A stretch of DNA of 19,474 nucleotides from contig JBKHXN010000054.1 in the NCBI GenBank assembly GCA_046565985.1, positions 1-19,474 of the forward strand. The letters run 5' to 3'. Positions 1-7,067 of this stretch are shown here, in pieces (position 1 is the stretch's first letter; each line of letters begins with the position of its first letter). The stretch is from Polycyclovorans sp046565985 (GTDB taxonomy: Bacteria; Pseudomonadota; Gammaproteobacteria; Nevskiales; Nevskiaceae). The translations under genes were made by a program, and so were the position numbers. The notes below the pieces were generated by a model, which was given only the letters and a program-made list of their open reading frames with translations, was not told the origin of the DNA and did no database searches.

Positions 1-407
1 TTCCCGGCATGGACGCCCTGCTGTGCGCGCTGGAATCGGCGGGACGGCCCTGGGGCGTGGTGACCAACAAGCCTTCCTGGCTCACGCGTCCGCTGATGGC
101 GGCGCTGGAACTCGACACCCGTGCCGCGGTATGTGTCAGCGCCGACGAGGTGGCCGCGGCCAAGCCCGCACCCGATGCCCTGCTGCGCGCCTGCGAGCTG
201 CTGCGACAGGCGCCGCGCGATTGCCAGTACGTGGGCGATGACCTGCGTGACATCCAGGCCGGACGCGCCGCCGGCCTGTACACGGTGGCGGCTGGCTGGG
301 GCTATATTGGAACCGGCGGTCCGCCCGAAACCTGGCAGGCCGACCATATCGCCTGGCGCGTGGCAGACCTGCATACCCATCTGCAGCAAGGGATCACGGA
401 ACGATGA
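1..407 (+). CDS. mupP: HAD-family phosphatase, 5'-truncated; probable MupP (MurNAc-6-phosphate phosphatase) or phosphoglycolate phosphatase
   Basis: This is the C-terminal part of a haloacid dehalogenase phosphatase. The N-terminal DxD nucleophile motif lies upstream of the window, and the reading frame enters at base 3 with Pro-Gly before the first Met. Visible motifs are VVTNKP (motif II Thr region), AKPAPDALL (motif III Lys) and YVGDDLRDIQAG (motif IV acidic pair), followed by the AAG-x-G-YIG stretch typical of the Gph/MupP group. MupP dephosphorylates N-acetylmuramate-6-phosphate to MurNAc in the cytoplasmic peptidoglycan-recycling route described in Pseudomonas. Gph instead removes 2-phosphoglycolate. 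MupP is favoured because yciK follows one gene downstream, matching the Pseudomonas order ubiG-mupP-yciK. The stop codon overlaps the next start as ATGA, so the downstream gene is translationally coupled. HAD family is sure; the MupP specificity is an inference from context. Confidence 0.85.
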   Translation, partial: PGMDALLCALESAGRPWGVVTNKPSWLTRPLMAALELDTRAAVCVSADEVAAAKPAPDALLRACELLRQAPRDCQYVGDDLRDIQAGRAAGLYTVAAGWGYIGTGGPPETWQADHIAWRVADLHTHLQQGITER

Positions 408-2038
408 ACAACAACTCCCAGCTCAAGACCCTGGAACTCACCTCCAAAGTACTGCGCGGGCGTGCCAACCGCTACGCCTGGATCGGTCTGCTGATCGCCG
501 TGCTGGCGATCGTCGCCGCCACCCTGCTGACCTGCCTCTACGAATCGGGCCGGGTGGATTTCAATACCGTGATCGCCGCACACCAGAATAATCCCGGACT
601 CTGGCTGCTGGACGCGATGCCGCTGCTGTTCGTGCTCTGGGGCCAGTACATCGGCGTGATGATGTCCTACCAGGCCGGCGCCATGGTGATGGACGAGACC
701 CGCGAGCTGCGCGAGAAGACCACGCTGCTCGAATACCGGCTGGGGCAGAGCACCGTTCCGGGCCTGACCACCGGCCTGCCCAACCGGCACGCCTTCATCA
801 GCCTGGTGAACCGCGCGCTGCGCGCACAGCAGAACCCCCAGGACCAGATCGCCATCCTGATCCTCGACACGGACCAGCACCCGGAACTGGAGCAGAACCC
901 TGACCCCGAGCTCGCCCGCAACTTCCTGCGGCAGCTGCTGGCACGCCTGCAGAACGTGCTGCGCGAAGGAGACATCCTGGCCCACTTCGGCCACGACGAC
1001 TTCGCCATCCTGCGCCCGCAGATGGCCGACGAGCGCGAGGCCCGCCAGCTGGCCAGCCGCATCCAGCTGGCACTGGATACCCCTTTCCTGCTCAACAGCG
1101 AGCATCTGAGCATCCGCGCTTCGGTCGGCATCAGTCTGGCGCCGATGCACGGGGACGACCCGGACCTGCTGATCCGCCGCGCCGAAACCGCCAAATTCGC
1201 CGCCGCCGCCGAGCGGCGCGACGCGATGGTCTACGCCCCCAGCCTGGAGAACGCCCGCACCGAACAGCCGCGGCTGATCGCCGAGCTCTACGCCACACTC
1301 AATGAAAGCGGGCTGATGGAGGAATACATCCTGCAGCAGCCGCTGCGCAGCGAGCTGGCCCCGCGCGTGCGGCTGGCGCCCTACTGGCCGCACCCGCGAC
1401 GCGGGCAGCTGGACGAGGCGGCGTTCCTCAACCTGCCGGGTCGTGGCAGCCTGCTGCATCTACTCTGTGCCTGGATCCTGCGCGAGGCACTGGGGCGCGC
1501 GGCGATGATGCCGCGCCATCAGCAGGGCCCGCTGGAGCTGGTGCTGCGCCTGCCGGATGCGGCGGTGATCCATCTATCCATCGCCGAAACCGTGACGCGC
1601 ATGCTCGCGGCGCACGACTTCGCGCCGCAGCGGCTGACGCTGGAAGTCACCGAATCGGCGCTCGCGGGCTGCGGACGCGAGGCCGTCAAGCGGCTCCACG
1701 CCCTGCGCGAACGCGGGGTGGGCATCTGCCTGATCAGCCAGGGCCTGCTCGGCCAGTCGGCTGCCGCGCCGCTGGCCTTCCCGCTCAGCGAATCGCGCCT
1801 GCCGGCGGCGCTGCTGCAGCAGGCCGAATCCGATCCCCGTGCCCTGACCGTGCTCCGCCACAGCCTGCAACTGCTGGGCGAGCTGGGGCAGAAAATCACC
1901 CTCAGCGGCGCCGACAGCCCCGCACTGGCGGCGCTGGCCCGGCAGCAGCCGGTGCACTACGTGGAAGGTGAAGGCATCCACGAGCGCATGCGGCCCGACG
2001 CGCTGGTGCGCTGGATCAGCGCACCCGCGCAGCGCTGA
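404..2038 (+). CDS. Membrane protein with degenerate GGDEF and EAL domains
   Basis: The protein has 544 residues. Two hydrophobic segments near residues 24-46 and 66-88 are joined by a short loop, probably periplasmic. A charged helical linker follows (about 97-115), then a GGDEF-like domain (about 118-280) and an EAL-like domain (about 290-540). The GGDEF domain keeps TGLPNRHAF but its signature reads GHDDF at 196-200, so diguanylate cyclase activity is doubtful. The EAL domain keeps LEVTES at 413-418, but the EAL triplet position reads LAP (324-326), the DDFG loop region reads ISQGLLG (about 444-450), and the usual KxD and E-x-V-E metal or catalytic motifs are not recognisable. The expected role is therefore a c-di-GMP or protein-binding regulator, not an enzyme. 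It starts inside the end of the phosphatase gene (ATGA overlap) with AAGGGA upstream. A perfect hairpin covers its stop codon. The domain call is firm; the function is unknown. Confidence 0.88.
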   Translation: MNNNSQLKTLELTSKVLRGRANRYAWIGLLIAVLAIVAATLLTCLYESGRVDFNTVIAAHQNNPGLWLLDAMPLLFVLWGQYIGVMMSYQAGAMVMDETRELREKTTLLEYRLGQSTVPGLTTGLPNRHAFISLVNRALRAQQNPQDQIAILILDTDQHPELEQNPDPELARNFLRQLLARLQNVLREGDILAHFGHDDFAILRPQMADEREARQLASRIQLALDTPFLLNSEHLSIRASVGISLAPMHGDDPDLLIRRAETAKFAAAAERRDAMVYAPSLENARTEQPRLIAELYATLNESGLMEEYILQQPLRSELAPRVRLAPYWPHPRRGQLDEAAFLNLPGRGSLLHLLCAWILREALGRAAMMPRHQQGPLELVLRLPDAAVIHLSIAETVTRMLAAHDFAPQRLTLEVTESALAGCGREAVKRLHALRERGVGICLISQGLLGQSAAAPLAFPLSESRLPAALLQQAESDPRALTVLRHSLQLLGELGQKITLSGADSPALAALARQQPVHYVEGEGIHERMRPDALVRWISAPAQR

Positions 2039-2043
2039 TCCAG
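2011..2043. repeat. Perfect 12-bp inverted repeat with 9-nt loop covering the stop codon of the GGDEF/EAL gene
   Basis: The left arm CTGGATCAGCGC (2011-2022) is the exact reverse complement of the right arm GCGCTGATCCAG (2032-2043). The TGA stop at 2036-2038 lies in the right arm. No T-run follows, so it is not a classical intrinsic terminator. It could act as a Rho-dependent or partial terminator, an mRNA 3'-end stabiliser, or a brake on expression of yciK, which starts about 55 nt later. The structure is certain; its function is inferred. Confidence 0.75.
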
Positions 2044-2097
2044 GTGAATTGAGGACCAGGGCCGGTTATCCTGCGCGGCCCCTTGCCCCGCGCGACC

Positions 2098-2844
2098 ATG
2101 AATCCAGACCTGCCTGCCCTGCCTCCCGCCTTTGCGCCGGACTATCTGCGCGAGCGCGTGATCCTCATCACCGGGGCGGGCGACGGCCTGGGCAAGGCCG
2201 CCGCACTGGCCGCCGCGCGTCACGGCGCCAGCGTCATCCTGCTGGGCCGCACGGTGCGCAAGCTGGAGGCGGTGTATGACCAGATCGAAGCCGCCGGCGG
2301 ACCCACGCCCGCGATCTACCCACTGAATCTCGCCGGGGCGAGCTGGGGTGATTACGGCGAACTGGCGGCCACCCTGGACCGCGAGTTCGGCCGTCTCGAC
2401 GGGCTGGTGCACTGCGCCGCGCACTTCAAGACCTTCACCCGGCTCGAGGACCTGGCCCCGCGCGAATGGCTGGAGACCCTGCAGGTCAACCTGACCGCGG
2501 CGTTCAGCCTCACGCAGCAGCTCCTGCCGCTGTTGCGCGCGGGCGACGAGGCCTCGGTGGTGTTCATCAGCGACGCCGCGGGACGCACGCCCAAGGCCTT
2601 CCACGGCGCCTACGGCGTGAGCAAGGCAGCACTGGAATCCCTGGCACGGACCTGGGCCCTGGAACTGGGGCCGGGCCAGCCGCGCCTGAATACCTACTAC
2701 CCCGGCCCGCTGCGCACCGGCCTGCGGCTGAAGGGTTATCCGGGCGAGACGCTGGAACAGGTGCCGCCACCCGAAAGCGCGGTGCCGCGCCTGCTGTGGC
2801 TGCTGGGGCCCGAGAGCCGCACGCTCAGCGGCTGCGCGGTTTAG
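2098..2844 (+). CDS. yciK: YciK family short-chain dehydrogenase/reductase
   Basis: This is a classical SDR of about 248 residues. The cofactor glycine motif is TGAGDGLG near the N-terminus, after RVILI. The NNAG equivalent is LVHCAAHF. The active-site Ser lies in VVFISDAAG, and the catalytic pair is in YGVSKAALE, followed by the PGPLRT segment that closes over the nicotinamide. The GRTVRKL segment after the second strand suggests NADP(H). YciK substrates are not established; it is a cytoplasmic oxidoreductase of unknown physiological role. The ATG at 2098 was chosen because YciK proteins begin about 15-20 residues before the glycine motif. A TTG at 2083 in the same frame is possible, and neither start has a clear Shine-Dalgarno sequence. 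The 3' end overlaps rluB on the opposite strand by 20 bp. Confidence 0.9.
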   Translation: MNPDLPALPPAFAPDYLRERVILITGAGDGLGKAAALAAARHGASVILLGRTVRKLEAVYDQIEAAGGPTPAIYPLNLAGASWGDYGELAATLDREFGRLDGLVHCAAHFKTFTRLEDLAPREWLETLQVNLTAAFSLTQQLLPLLRAGDEASVVFISDAAGRTPKAFHGAYGVSKAALESLARTWALELGPGQPRLNTYYPGPLRTGLRLKGYPGETLEQVPPPESAVPRLLWLLGPESRTLSGCAV

Positions 2845-3820
2845 ACGGGCGCCGCGGTGCCCTGGCCGACGGGGCGCCGGTGCCCGCTGGCTTGCGGGCC
2901 TTGCCGCCCCGGTCCTCATGCTGGCCAGCCGCGCGCTTGCGCGTGTTCTTGTCCGGGCGGGCGGCACGGACGCCGCCGGTACGCGGGGCGCGCCGTGTCG
3001 GCACGGCGCGGTCATCGGCCAGGGCCTCGGATACGCGCCCGCGCTGGCGTGTGGATCTGGTCGCCACCGGCATCAGCGCCTCCAGCTGCACCGCGGCGAG
3101 CAGGGCCTTGAGCTCGGCGGGCGTCGCTTCGCGGTAACTGCCGGTCTTGATGCCGCGGCCCAATTCGATCGGCCCATAGGCGACCCGGATCAGGCGGCTC
3201 ACCTGAAGATTTTGCGACTCGAACAGGCGGCGCACCTCGCGGTGCCGGCCTTCGCTGATGCGAACCTGCCACCACTGGTTGGCGCCACTGCCGTCCTCGT
3301 TCTCGCCGCGCGCAATGGCGTCGAACTTGGCCAGGCCGTCGTCCAGACGCACCCCGTTGAGCAGCGCCAGACGCGCCGTCTCGTCGAGGGTGCCGAGCAC
3401 GCGCACGGCGTATTCACGCGGAACCTCGAAGCTCGGGTGCATCAGCCGCCGCGCCAGTTCACCGGAATTGGTCAGCAGCAGCAGCCCGGAGGTATTGAGA
3501 TCCAGCCGTCCCACGGCGATCCAGCGGCCGTTCTCCAACGCCGGCAGCTTGCGGAAGATGGTGCGCCGGCCTTCGGGATCGTCGCGGGTCACCACCTCCC
3601 CCACGCGCTTGCGGTAGAGCAGCACCCGCACCGCGTCCGGCTTGCGGCTGAGTGCGATGCGGCGGCCGTCCACGCGGACGTGGTCCTCGGCCCCGACGCG
3701 CTGCCCCGGTTCGGCCGGCCGGCCGTTGACCGTGATGCGGCCTTCGGCGATCCACTCCTCGATGGCCCGGCGCGAGGCCACCCCGGCGCTGGCCAGCAGC
3801 TTCTGGATGCGCTCGCTCAA
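2825..3820 (-). CDS. rluB: 23S rRNA pseudouridine synthase RluB
   Basis: The protein has 331 residues and makes pseudouridine in helix 90 of 23S rRNA (position 2605 in E. coli numbering). An N-terminal S4 RNA-binding domain (residues 1 to about 60, with SERIQKLLASAGVASRR) precedes an RsuA/RluB-type catalytic domain. The catalytic Asp is D107 in VGRLDLNTSGLLLLTN. The EGRHREVRRLFE motif that follows is typical of the family. The last 85-90 residues form a basic Arg/Lys/Pro/Ala-rich tail that is probably disordered. It is the last gene of the M50 protease-trpS-scpA-scpB-rluB operon. Its ATG overlaps the scpB stop as ATGA (3817-3820), indicating translational coupling. The C-terminal end overlaps yciK antisense by 20 bp. 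Confidence 0.95.
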   Translation of the reverse strand: MSERIQKLLASAGVASRRAIEEWIAEGRITVNGRPAEPGQRVGAEDHVRVDGRRIALSRKPDAVRVLLYRKRVGEVVTRDDPEGRRTIFRKLPALENGRWIAVGRLDLNTSGLLLLTNSGELARRLMHPSFEVPREYAVRVLGTLDETARLALLNGVRLDDGLAKFDAIARGENEDGSGANQWWQVRISEGRHREVRRLFESQNLQVSRLIRVAYGPIELGRGIKTGSYREATPAELKALLAAVQLEALMPVATRSTRQRGRVSEALADDRAVPTRRAPRTGGVRAARPDKNTRKRAAGQHEDRGGKARKPAGTGAPSARAPRRPSKPRSR

Positions 3821-4488
3821 TGCACGGTCGCCTCGGGCCGGGGCGGCGCATCCTCGGCCGGCGGTTCCATTGCGGCAGCCGGCTGGCCCAGGCGCTCCAG
3901 CGCCGCTTCGAGCTGCGCCGGGTCCTTGACCTCGGGCAGGCTGGGCAGATCGTCCAGCGAGCGCAGGTTGAGATCGTCGAGCAGCTGCTGGGTGGTGCCG
4001 AATAGCGCGGGGCGGCCCGGCACTTCCTTGACGCCCACCTCACGGATCCAGCCGCGCTCCAGCAGCGTGCGGATGATGTTGGGCGAGAGCGTCACGCCGC
4101 GGATGTCCTCCACCTCGCCGCGCGTCACCGGCTGCTGGTAGCAGATGATGGCCAGAGTCTCGAGCAGCGCACGGGACAGCCTGGGCGGCTTTTCCTGCCA
4201 GAGCCGCGCCACCCAGCCCGCGTACTCGCGGCGCACCTGGATGCGGAAGCCGCTGGCCACTTCCTGCAGCTCCGCGGCACGGCCCTGCAGGCTGTCGGCC
4301 AGCAGTTCCAGCGCGGCACGCAGTTCCTTCCTGCCGATCTCCTGCTCGGCTGCGAGCAGGCGCTGCAGCTGATCCAGCGACAGCGGCTGTTCGGAGGCCA
4401 GCAGCAGGGCTTCGAGGATGCGCGGCAGCTCCGGGTTGGGCGCCGGGGGTTGATCCGCGGCGAGGGACTCGGGAATTTCTTCAGTCAC
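3817..4488 (-). CDS. scpB: Segregation and condensation protein ScpB
   Basis: ScpB has 223 residues. It is the winged-helix kite subunit that dimerises on ScpA and helps bridge the SMC heads in bacterial condensin. The family core runs from PELPRILEALLLASEQPLS (about residue 19) through ALLETLAIICYQQPVTRGE to a second winged helix with RTLLERGWIREVG and GRPALFGTT. The start is the GTG at 4488-4486. It gives MTEEIPES, is preceded by AGGAG at good spacing, and avoids a long unrelated upstream extension in the scpA region. The start overlaps the scpA stop by 8 bp (GTGACTGA), and its own stop overlaps rluB, so scpA-scpB-rluB translation is chained. The C-terminus after about residue 190 is a poorly conserved Pro/Ala/Glu tail. 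Confidence 0.93.
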   Translation of the reverse strand: MTEEIPESLAADQPPAPNPELPRILEALLLASEQPLSLDQLQRLLAAEQEIGRKELRAALELLADSLQGRAAELQEVASGFRIQVRREYAGWVARLWQEKPPRLSRALLETLAIICYQQPVTRGEVEDIRGVTLSPNIIRTLLERGWIREVGVKEVPGRPALFGTTQQLLDDLNLRSLDDLPSLPEVKDPAQLEAALERLGQPAAAMEPPAEDAPPRPEATVH

Positions 4489-5338
4489 CGTCGTTCTCCT
4501 GTGCGGCGCGCGGCTGGGCGGCGCCGATGGTGATGGCAGCAAAGGGGTCGTCCTGGACCAGTTCCACCATTGAGGCCTTGACCAGTTCCAGCAGCGCGAG
4601 GAAGCAGACCACCACACCGATGCGGCCTTCCTCCGGGTCCAGCAGCTCGGCAAAGCCGACCGGCCCGCCGCGCACCAGGGCGAGGATCCGCGACATGCGC
4701 TCGCGTACCGACAGCGGCTCGCGCGAGATGGCGTGGTGGGTGAACAGGTCGGCGCGCTGCAGCACGTCCTGGAAAGCCAGCAGCAGCTCGCGCAGTTCCG
4801 GCATCGGCGGGCGGGCATCCTGCGGGATCACTTCCGGCCGTGCCTGGGCGATGAACAGGTCCCGTCCCACGCGGGGCAGGCTTTCGATGGTCTCGCCGGC
4901 GCTCTTGTAGCGCTCGTATTCCTGCAGGCGACGCACCAGCTCCATGCGCGGATCGCCTTCGTCCTGGGCCTCGTCGGGCGGCGGGCGCGGCAGCAGGATG
5001 CGGGACTTGATCTCGGCAAGCAGCGCGGCCATCACCAGATACTCGGCCGCCAGTTCCAGCTTGAGCCCGTGCATGAGCTCGATGTACTGCACGTACTGCT
5101 GGGTAATCTTGAGCACCGGGATATCGAGGATGTCGAGATTCTGCCGGCGGATCAGGTACAGCAGCAGGTCCAGGGGCCCCTCGAAGGCGTCGAGGAAAAC
5201 CTGCAGCGCGTCCGGGGGGATGTACAGGTCCTCTGGCAGCTTGTCCATCGGCAGGCCGTTGACCCGCACCGCGCGGGCGGCGGGCGCGGCATCGGCCGGC
5301 GCAACGGGAGTCTCTGCGGGCAGCTCGGTCTGGTTCAT
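4481..5338 (-). CDS. scpA: Segregation and condensation protein ScpA (kleisin)
   Basis: ScpA has 285 residues. It is the kleisin subunit that links the head of one SMC to the neck of the other and recruits ScpB. The N-terminal kleisin helix region FEGPLDLLLYLIRRQN is near residue 53, followed by LDILDIPVLKITQQYVQYI and the AAEYLVMAALLAEIKSRILLP block that diagnoses the family. The C-terminal winged-helix part contains GFAELLDPEEGRIGVVVCFLA and ends in LVELVQDD-type residues. An unusual Ala/Pro-rich leader of about 45 residues precedes the conserved core, so a later start cannot be excluded. The ATG at 5338 overlaps the trpS stop as ATGA, which supports it. The SMC partner is encoded on the same strand at 14906-18415. 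Confidence 0.95.
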   Translation of the reverse strand: MNQTELPAETPVAPADAAPAARAVRVNGLPMDKLPEDLYIPPDALQVFLDAFEGPLDLLLYLIRRQNLDILDIPVLKITQQYVQYIELMHGLKLELAAEYLVMAALLAEIKSRILLPRPPPDEAQDEGDPRMELVRRLQEYERYKSAGETIESLPRVGRDLFIAQARPEVIPQDARPPMPELRELLLAFQDVLQRADLFTHHAISREPLSVRERMSRILALVRGGPVGFAELLDPEEGRIGVVVCFLALLELVKASMVELVQDDPFAAITIGAAQPRAAQENDGD

Positions 5339-6333
5339 GGCGCGATGAACCCGAGCGCTTCGTGCACGCGTTCCAGCGTCTGGTCGGCGCGCGCGTTGGC
5401 GGCCTGGGCGCCCGCGCGCAGGACGCGACGCAGGCCCTCGGTATCCTCCCGCACCTCGCGGTAGCGGGCCTGCACCGGCTCCAGGCAGGCGATCACCGCA
5501 TCGGCCACCGCCTGCTTGAACTTGCCGTAACCCTGGCCGTTGTAGCGCTCGGCTATGGCGTCGAGCGGCTCGCCACTGCAGGCACAGAGGATGGACATGA
5601 GATTGGCGATGCCGGGCTTCTGCGCCGGGTCGAAGCGCACCTCGTTGCCCAGGTCGGTCACCGCGCGCTTGAGCTTGCGGGCGATGATATCGGGCGGGTC
5701 GAGCAGGTACAGCGCGTTGGTTTCCGCGTCGTCGGACTTGCTCATCTTGGCGGTCGGATCCTGCAGGCCCATGATGCGCGCGCCCACCGGCGGGATCATC
5801 GGCTCCGGCACGGTGAACACCGGCCCGTGGAGATTGTTGAAGCGCTGGGCAATGTCGCGCGTCAGCTCCAGGTGCTGTTTCTGGTCGTCGCCCACCGGCA
5901 CGGCCTGCGCCTGGTAGAGCAGGATATCGGCGGCCATCAGCACCGGGTAGTCGAACAGGCCGGCGTTGATGTTGTCCACGTGCTTGGCGGACTTGTCCTT
6001 GAACTGCGTCATGCGGTTCAGCTCGCCCATCTGCGTATAGCAGTTGAGCACCCAGGACAGGCGCGCGTGCGCCGGTACATGGCTCTGTACGAACAGCACG
6101 TTGCGCGCCGGGTCCAGCCCGCAGGCGATGTACAGGGCGAGAAATTCATAGCAGCGCTCGCGCAGCTGCGCCGGGTCCTGGCGTACGGTGATGGCGTGCA
6201 GGTCCACCAGCATGTAGTAGCACTGGTACTGCTCGTGCAGGCGCACCCAGTTCTTGAGCGCGCCCAGATAGTTGCCCAGGGTCAGGCGGCCGGAGGGCTG
6301 GATGCCGGAGAGAACGGTCGGTAAGGGTTTCAC
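5335..6333 (-). CDS. trpS: Tryptophanyl-tRNA synthetase
   Basis: TrpRS has 332 residues, the usual bacterial length. It is a cytoplasmic class I synthetase that charges tRNA-Trp. The HIGH-like element lies in GIQPSGRLTLGNYLGAL near the N-terminus, and the class I KMSKS loop appears as TAKMSKSDD. Family blocks in between include MLVDLHAIT, LFVQSHVPAHARLSW and YPVLMAADILLYQAQAVPVGDDQKQH. The start is the GTG at 6333, giving MKPLPTVLSGIQPSG, which matches where TrpRS proteins begin. The frame remains open upstream, but that extension is the reverse reading of the M50 gene end and does not look like TrpRS. There is no strong Shine-Dalgarno sequence. It lies 17 nt after the M50 protease stop, and its own stop overlaps scpA. 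Confidence 0.95.
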   Translation of the reverse strand: MKPLPTVLSGIQPSGRLTLGNYLGALKNWVRLHEQYQCYYMLVDLHAITVRQDPAQLRERCYEFLALYIACGLDPARNVLFVQSHVPAHARLSWVLNCYTQMGELNRMTQFKDKSAKHVDNINAGLFDYPVLMAADILLYQAQAVPVGDDQKQHLELTRDIAQRFNNLHGPVFTVPEPMIPPVGARIMGLQDPTAKMSKSDDAETNALYLLDPPDIIARKLKRAVTDLGNEVRFDPAQKPGIANLMSILCACSGEPLDAIAERYNGQGYGKFKQAVADAVIACLEPVQARYREVREDTEGLRRVLRAGAQAANARADQTLERVHEALGFIAP

Positions 6334-6350
6334 GAAAATCCGGGGATGGA

Positions 6351-7007
6351 CTACTGGAGGCCCAGCAGGGTGTAGAGGAAGGATTGGCTCAGGCTCAGCG
6401 GCCAGAACAGCAGCTTGCCCAGCACGCCGGTCGCGAGCAGCACCACGAGAATCACCAGGCCGTAAGGTTCGAGCTGGTCCATGCGCCGCGCCGCGGCCTC
6501 CGGGAGCAGGCCGTTGAGCACGCGCCCGCCGTCCAGCGGCGGCAGCGGCAGCAGGTTGAGCACCATCAGGATCAGGTTGATCAGCACCCCCGCCAGCGCC
6601 ATGTAGCGCAGGCCCAGCCACAGGCCGTCCTGCGCGCCGCTGGCGATGGAGAGCTTGAGCAGCAGCCCCCAGCCGATGGCCATCAGCAGGTTGGCCAGCG
6701 GGCCGGCGGCGGCGACGATCGCCATGTCACGGCGGGGATGGTGGAGGTTCTGCATCACCACCGGCACCGGCTTGGCCCAGCCGAACAGAAAGCCGCCCAG
6801 CGCCAGCAGCACACCCGGGACCAGCACCGTGCCCACCGGGTCCACGTGGCGCAGGGGGTTGAGACTCAGCCGGCCCAGCCGCGCCGCCGTGGAATCGCCC
6901 AGCGCCCGCGCCACCCAGCCGTGCGCCACCTCGTGCAGGGTGATGGCCAGCAGCACCGGCAACGCCCAGACGGCGATTTTCTGGACCAGGGAGAGATCGG
7001 GGAACAT
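6351..7007 (-). CDS. M50-type site-2 protease family membrane metalloprotease
   Basis: The protein has 218 residues and is a short, PDZ-free member of the M50 intramembrane protease group (YwhC/FpmB-like). The zinc motif HEVAH is at residues 25-29 in the first transmembrane helix. The second metal-ligand motif is LPLPPLDGG, with the LDG Asp near 159. The conserved NPLRHVDPVGTVLVP and AAAGPLANLLMA segments lie between them. Hydrophobicity suggests four to six membrane helices. Substrates are unknown; relatives clip transmembrane peptides or regulators. It heads the operon with trpS, scpA, scpB and rluB. A perfect TATAAT lies 6 nt before the ATG and no Shine-Dalgarno sequence is present. The start at FPDLSLVQKIAVWALPV agrees with the usual N-terminus just ahead of the HExxH helix. 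Confidence 0.92.
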   Translation of the reverse strand: MFPDLSLVQKIAVWALPVLLAITLHEVAHGWVARALGDSTAARLGRLSLNPLRHVDPVGTVLVPGVLLALGGFLFGWAKPVPVVMQNLHHPRRDMAIVAAAGPLANLLMAIGWGLLLKLSIASGAQDGLWLGLRYMALAGVLINLILMVLNLLPLPPLDGGRVLNGLLPEAAARRMDQLEPYGLVILVVLLATGVLGKLLFWPLSLSQSFLYTLLGLQ

Positions 7008-7013
7008 CCGGCG

Positions 7014-7019
7014 ATTATA
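7014..7019 (-). promoter_or_regulatory. Consensus -10 hexamer TATAAT just upstream of the M50 protease operon
   Basis: On the minus strand TATAAT is followed by CGCCGG and then the ATG of the M50 gene. Transcription starting 6-7 nt after the hexamer would begin at or within the start codon, giving a leaderless mRNA. No convincing -35 hexamer is found at 16-18 nt spacing. The match to the hexamer is exact, and rare in such GC-rich DNA, but promoter activity is inferred. Confidence 0.45.
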
Positions 7020-7039
7020 GGTCAGAAGCCCGGGCGGCT

Positions 7040-7056
7040 CCCGGCTGCGGGCCGGG
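7040..7056. repeat. 6-bp GC hairpin between the AraC regulator and the M50 operon
   Basis: CCCGGC (7040-7045) and GCCGGG (7051-7056) form a perfect stem around a 5-nt loop, 12 nt beyond the stop of the AraC-family gene. There is no T-run, so termination of the regulator transcript here is only a possibility. Confidence 0.3.
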
Positions 7057-7067
7057 CCGTGCGGCCT

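Noticed and set aside
302..1459. 385-codon minus-strand frame opposite the GGDEF/EAL gene
   Set aside because: Sequence is low-complexity Gln/Val/Gly/His typical of antisense frames in GC-rich DNA; the plus strand has recognisable domains.
4489..4818. N-terminal extension of scpB into scpA
   Set aside because: The extra residues are an out-of-frame reading of scpA; GTG at 4488 has a good ribosome-binding site and gives normal ScpB length.
5362..6324. 320-codon plus-strand frame opposite trpS
   Set aside because: It is a shadow of TrpRS, His/Val/Gly-rich, without motifs.
6334..6621. N-terminal extension of trpS upstream of the GTG at 6333
   Set aside because: The extension overlaps the M50 gene in another frame and does not resemble TrpRS, which begins right before the PSG motif.
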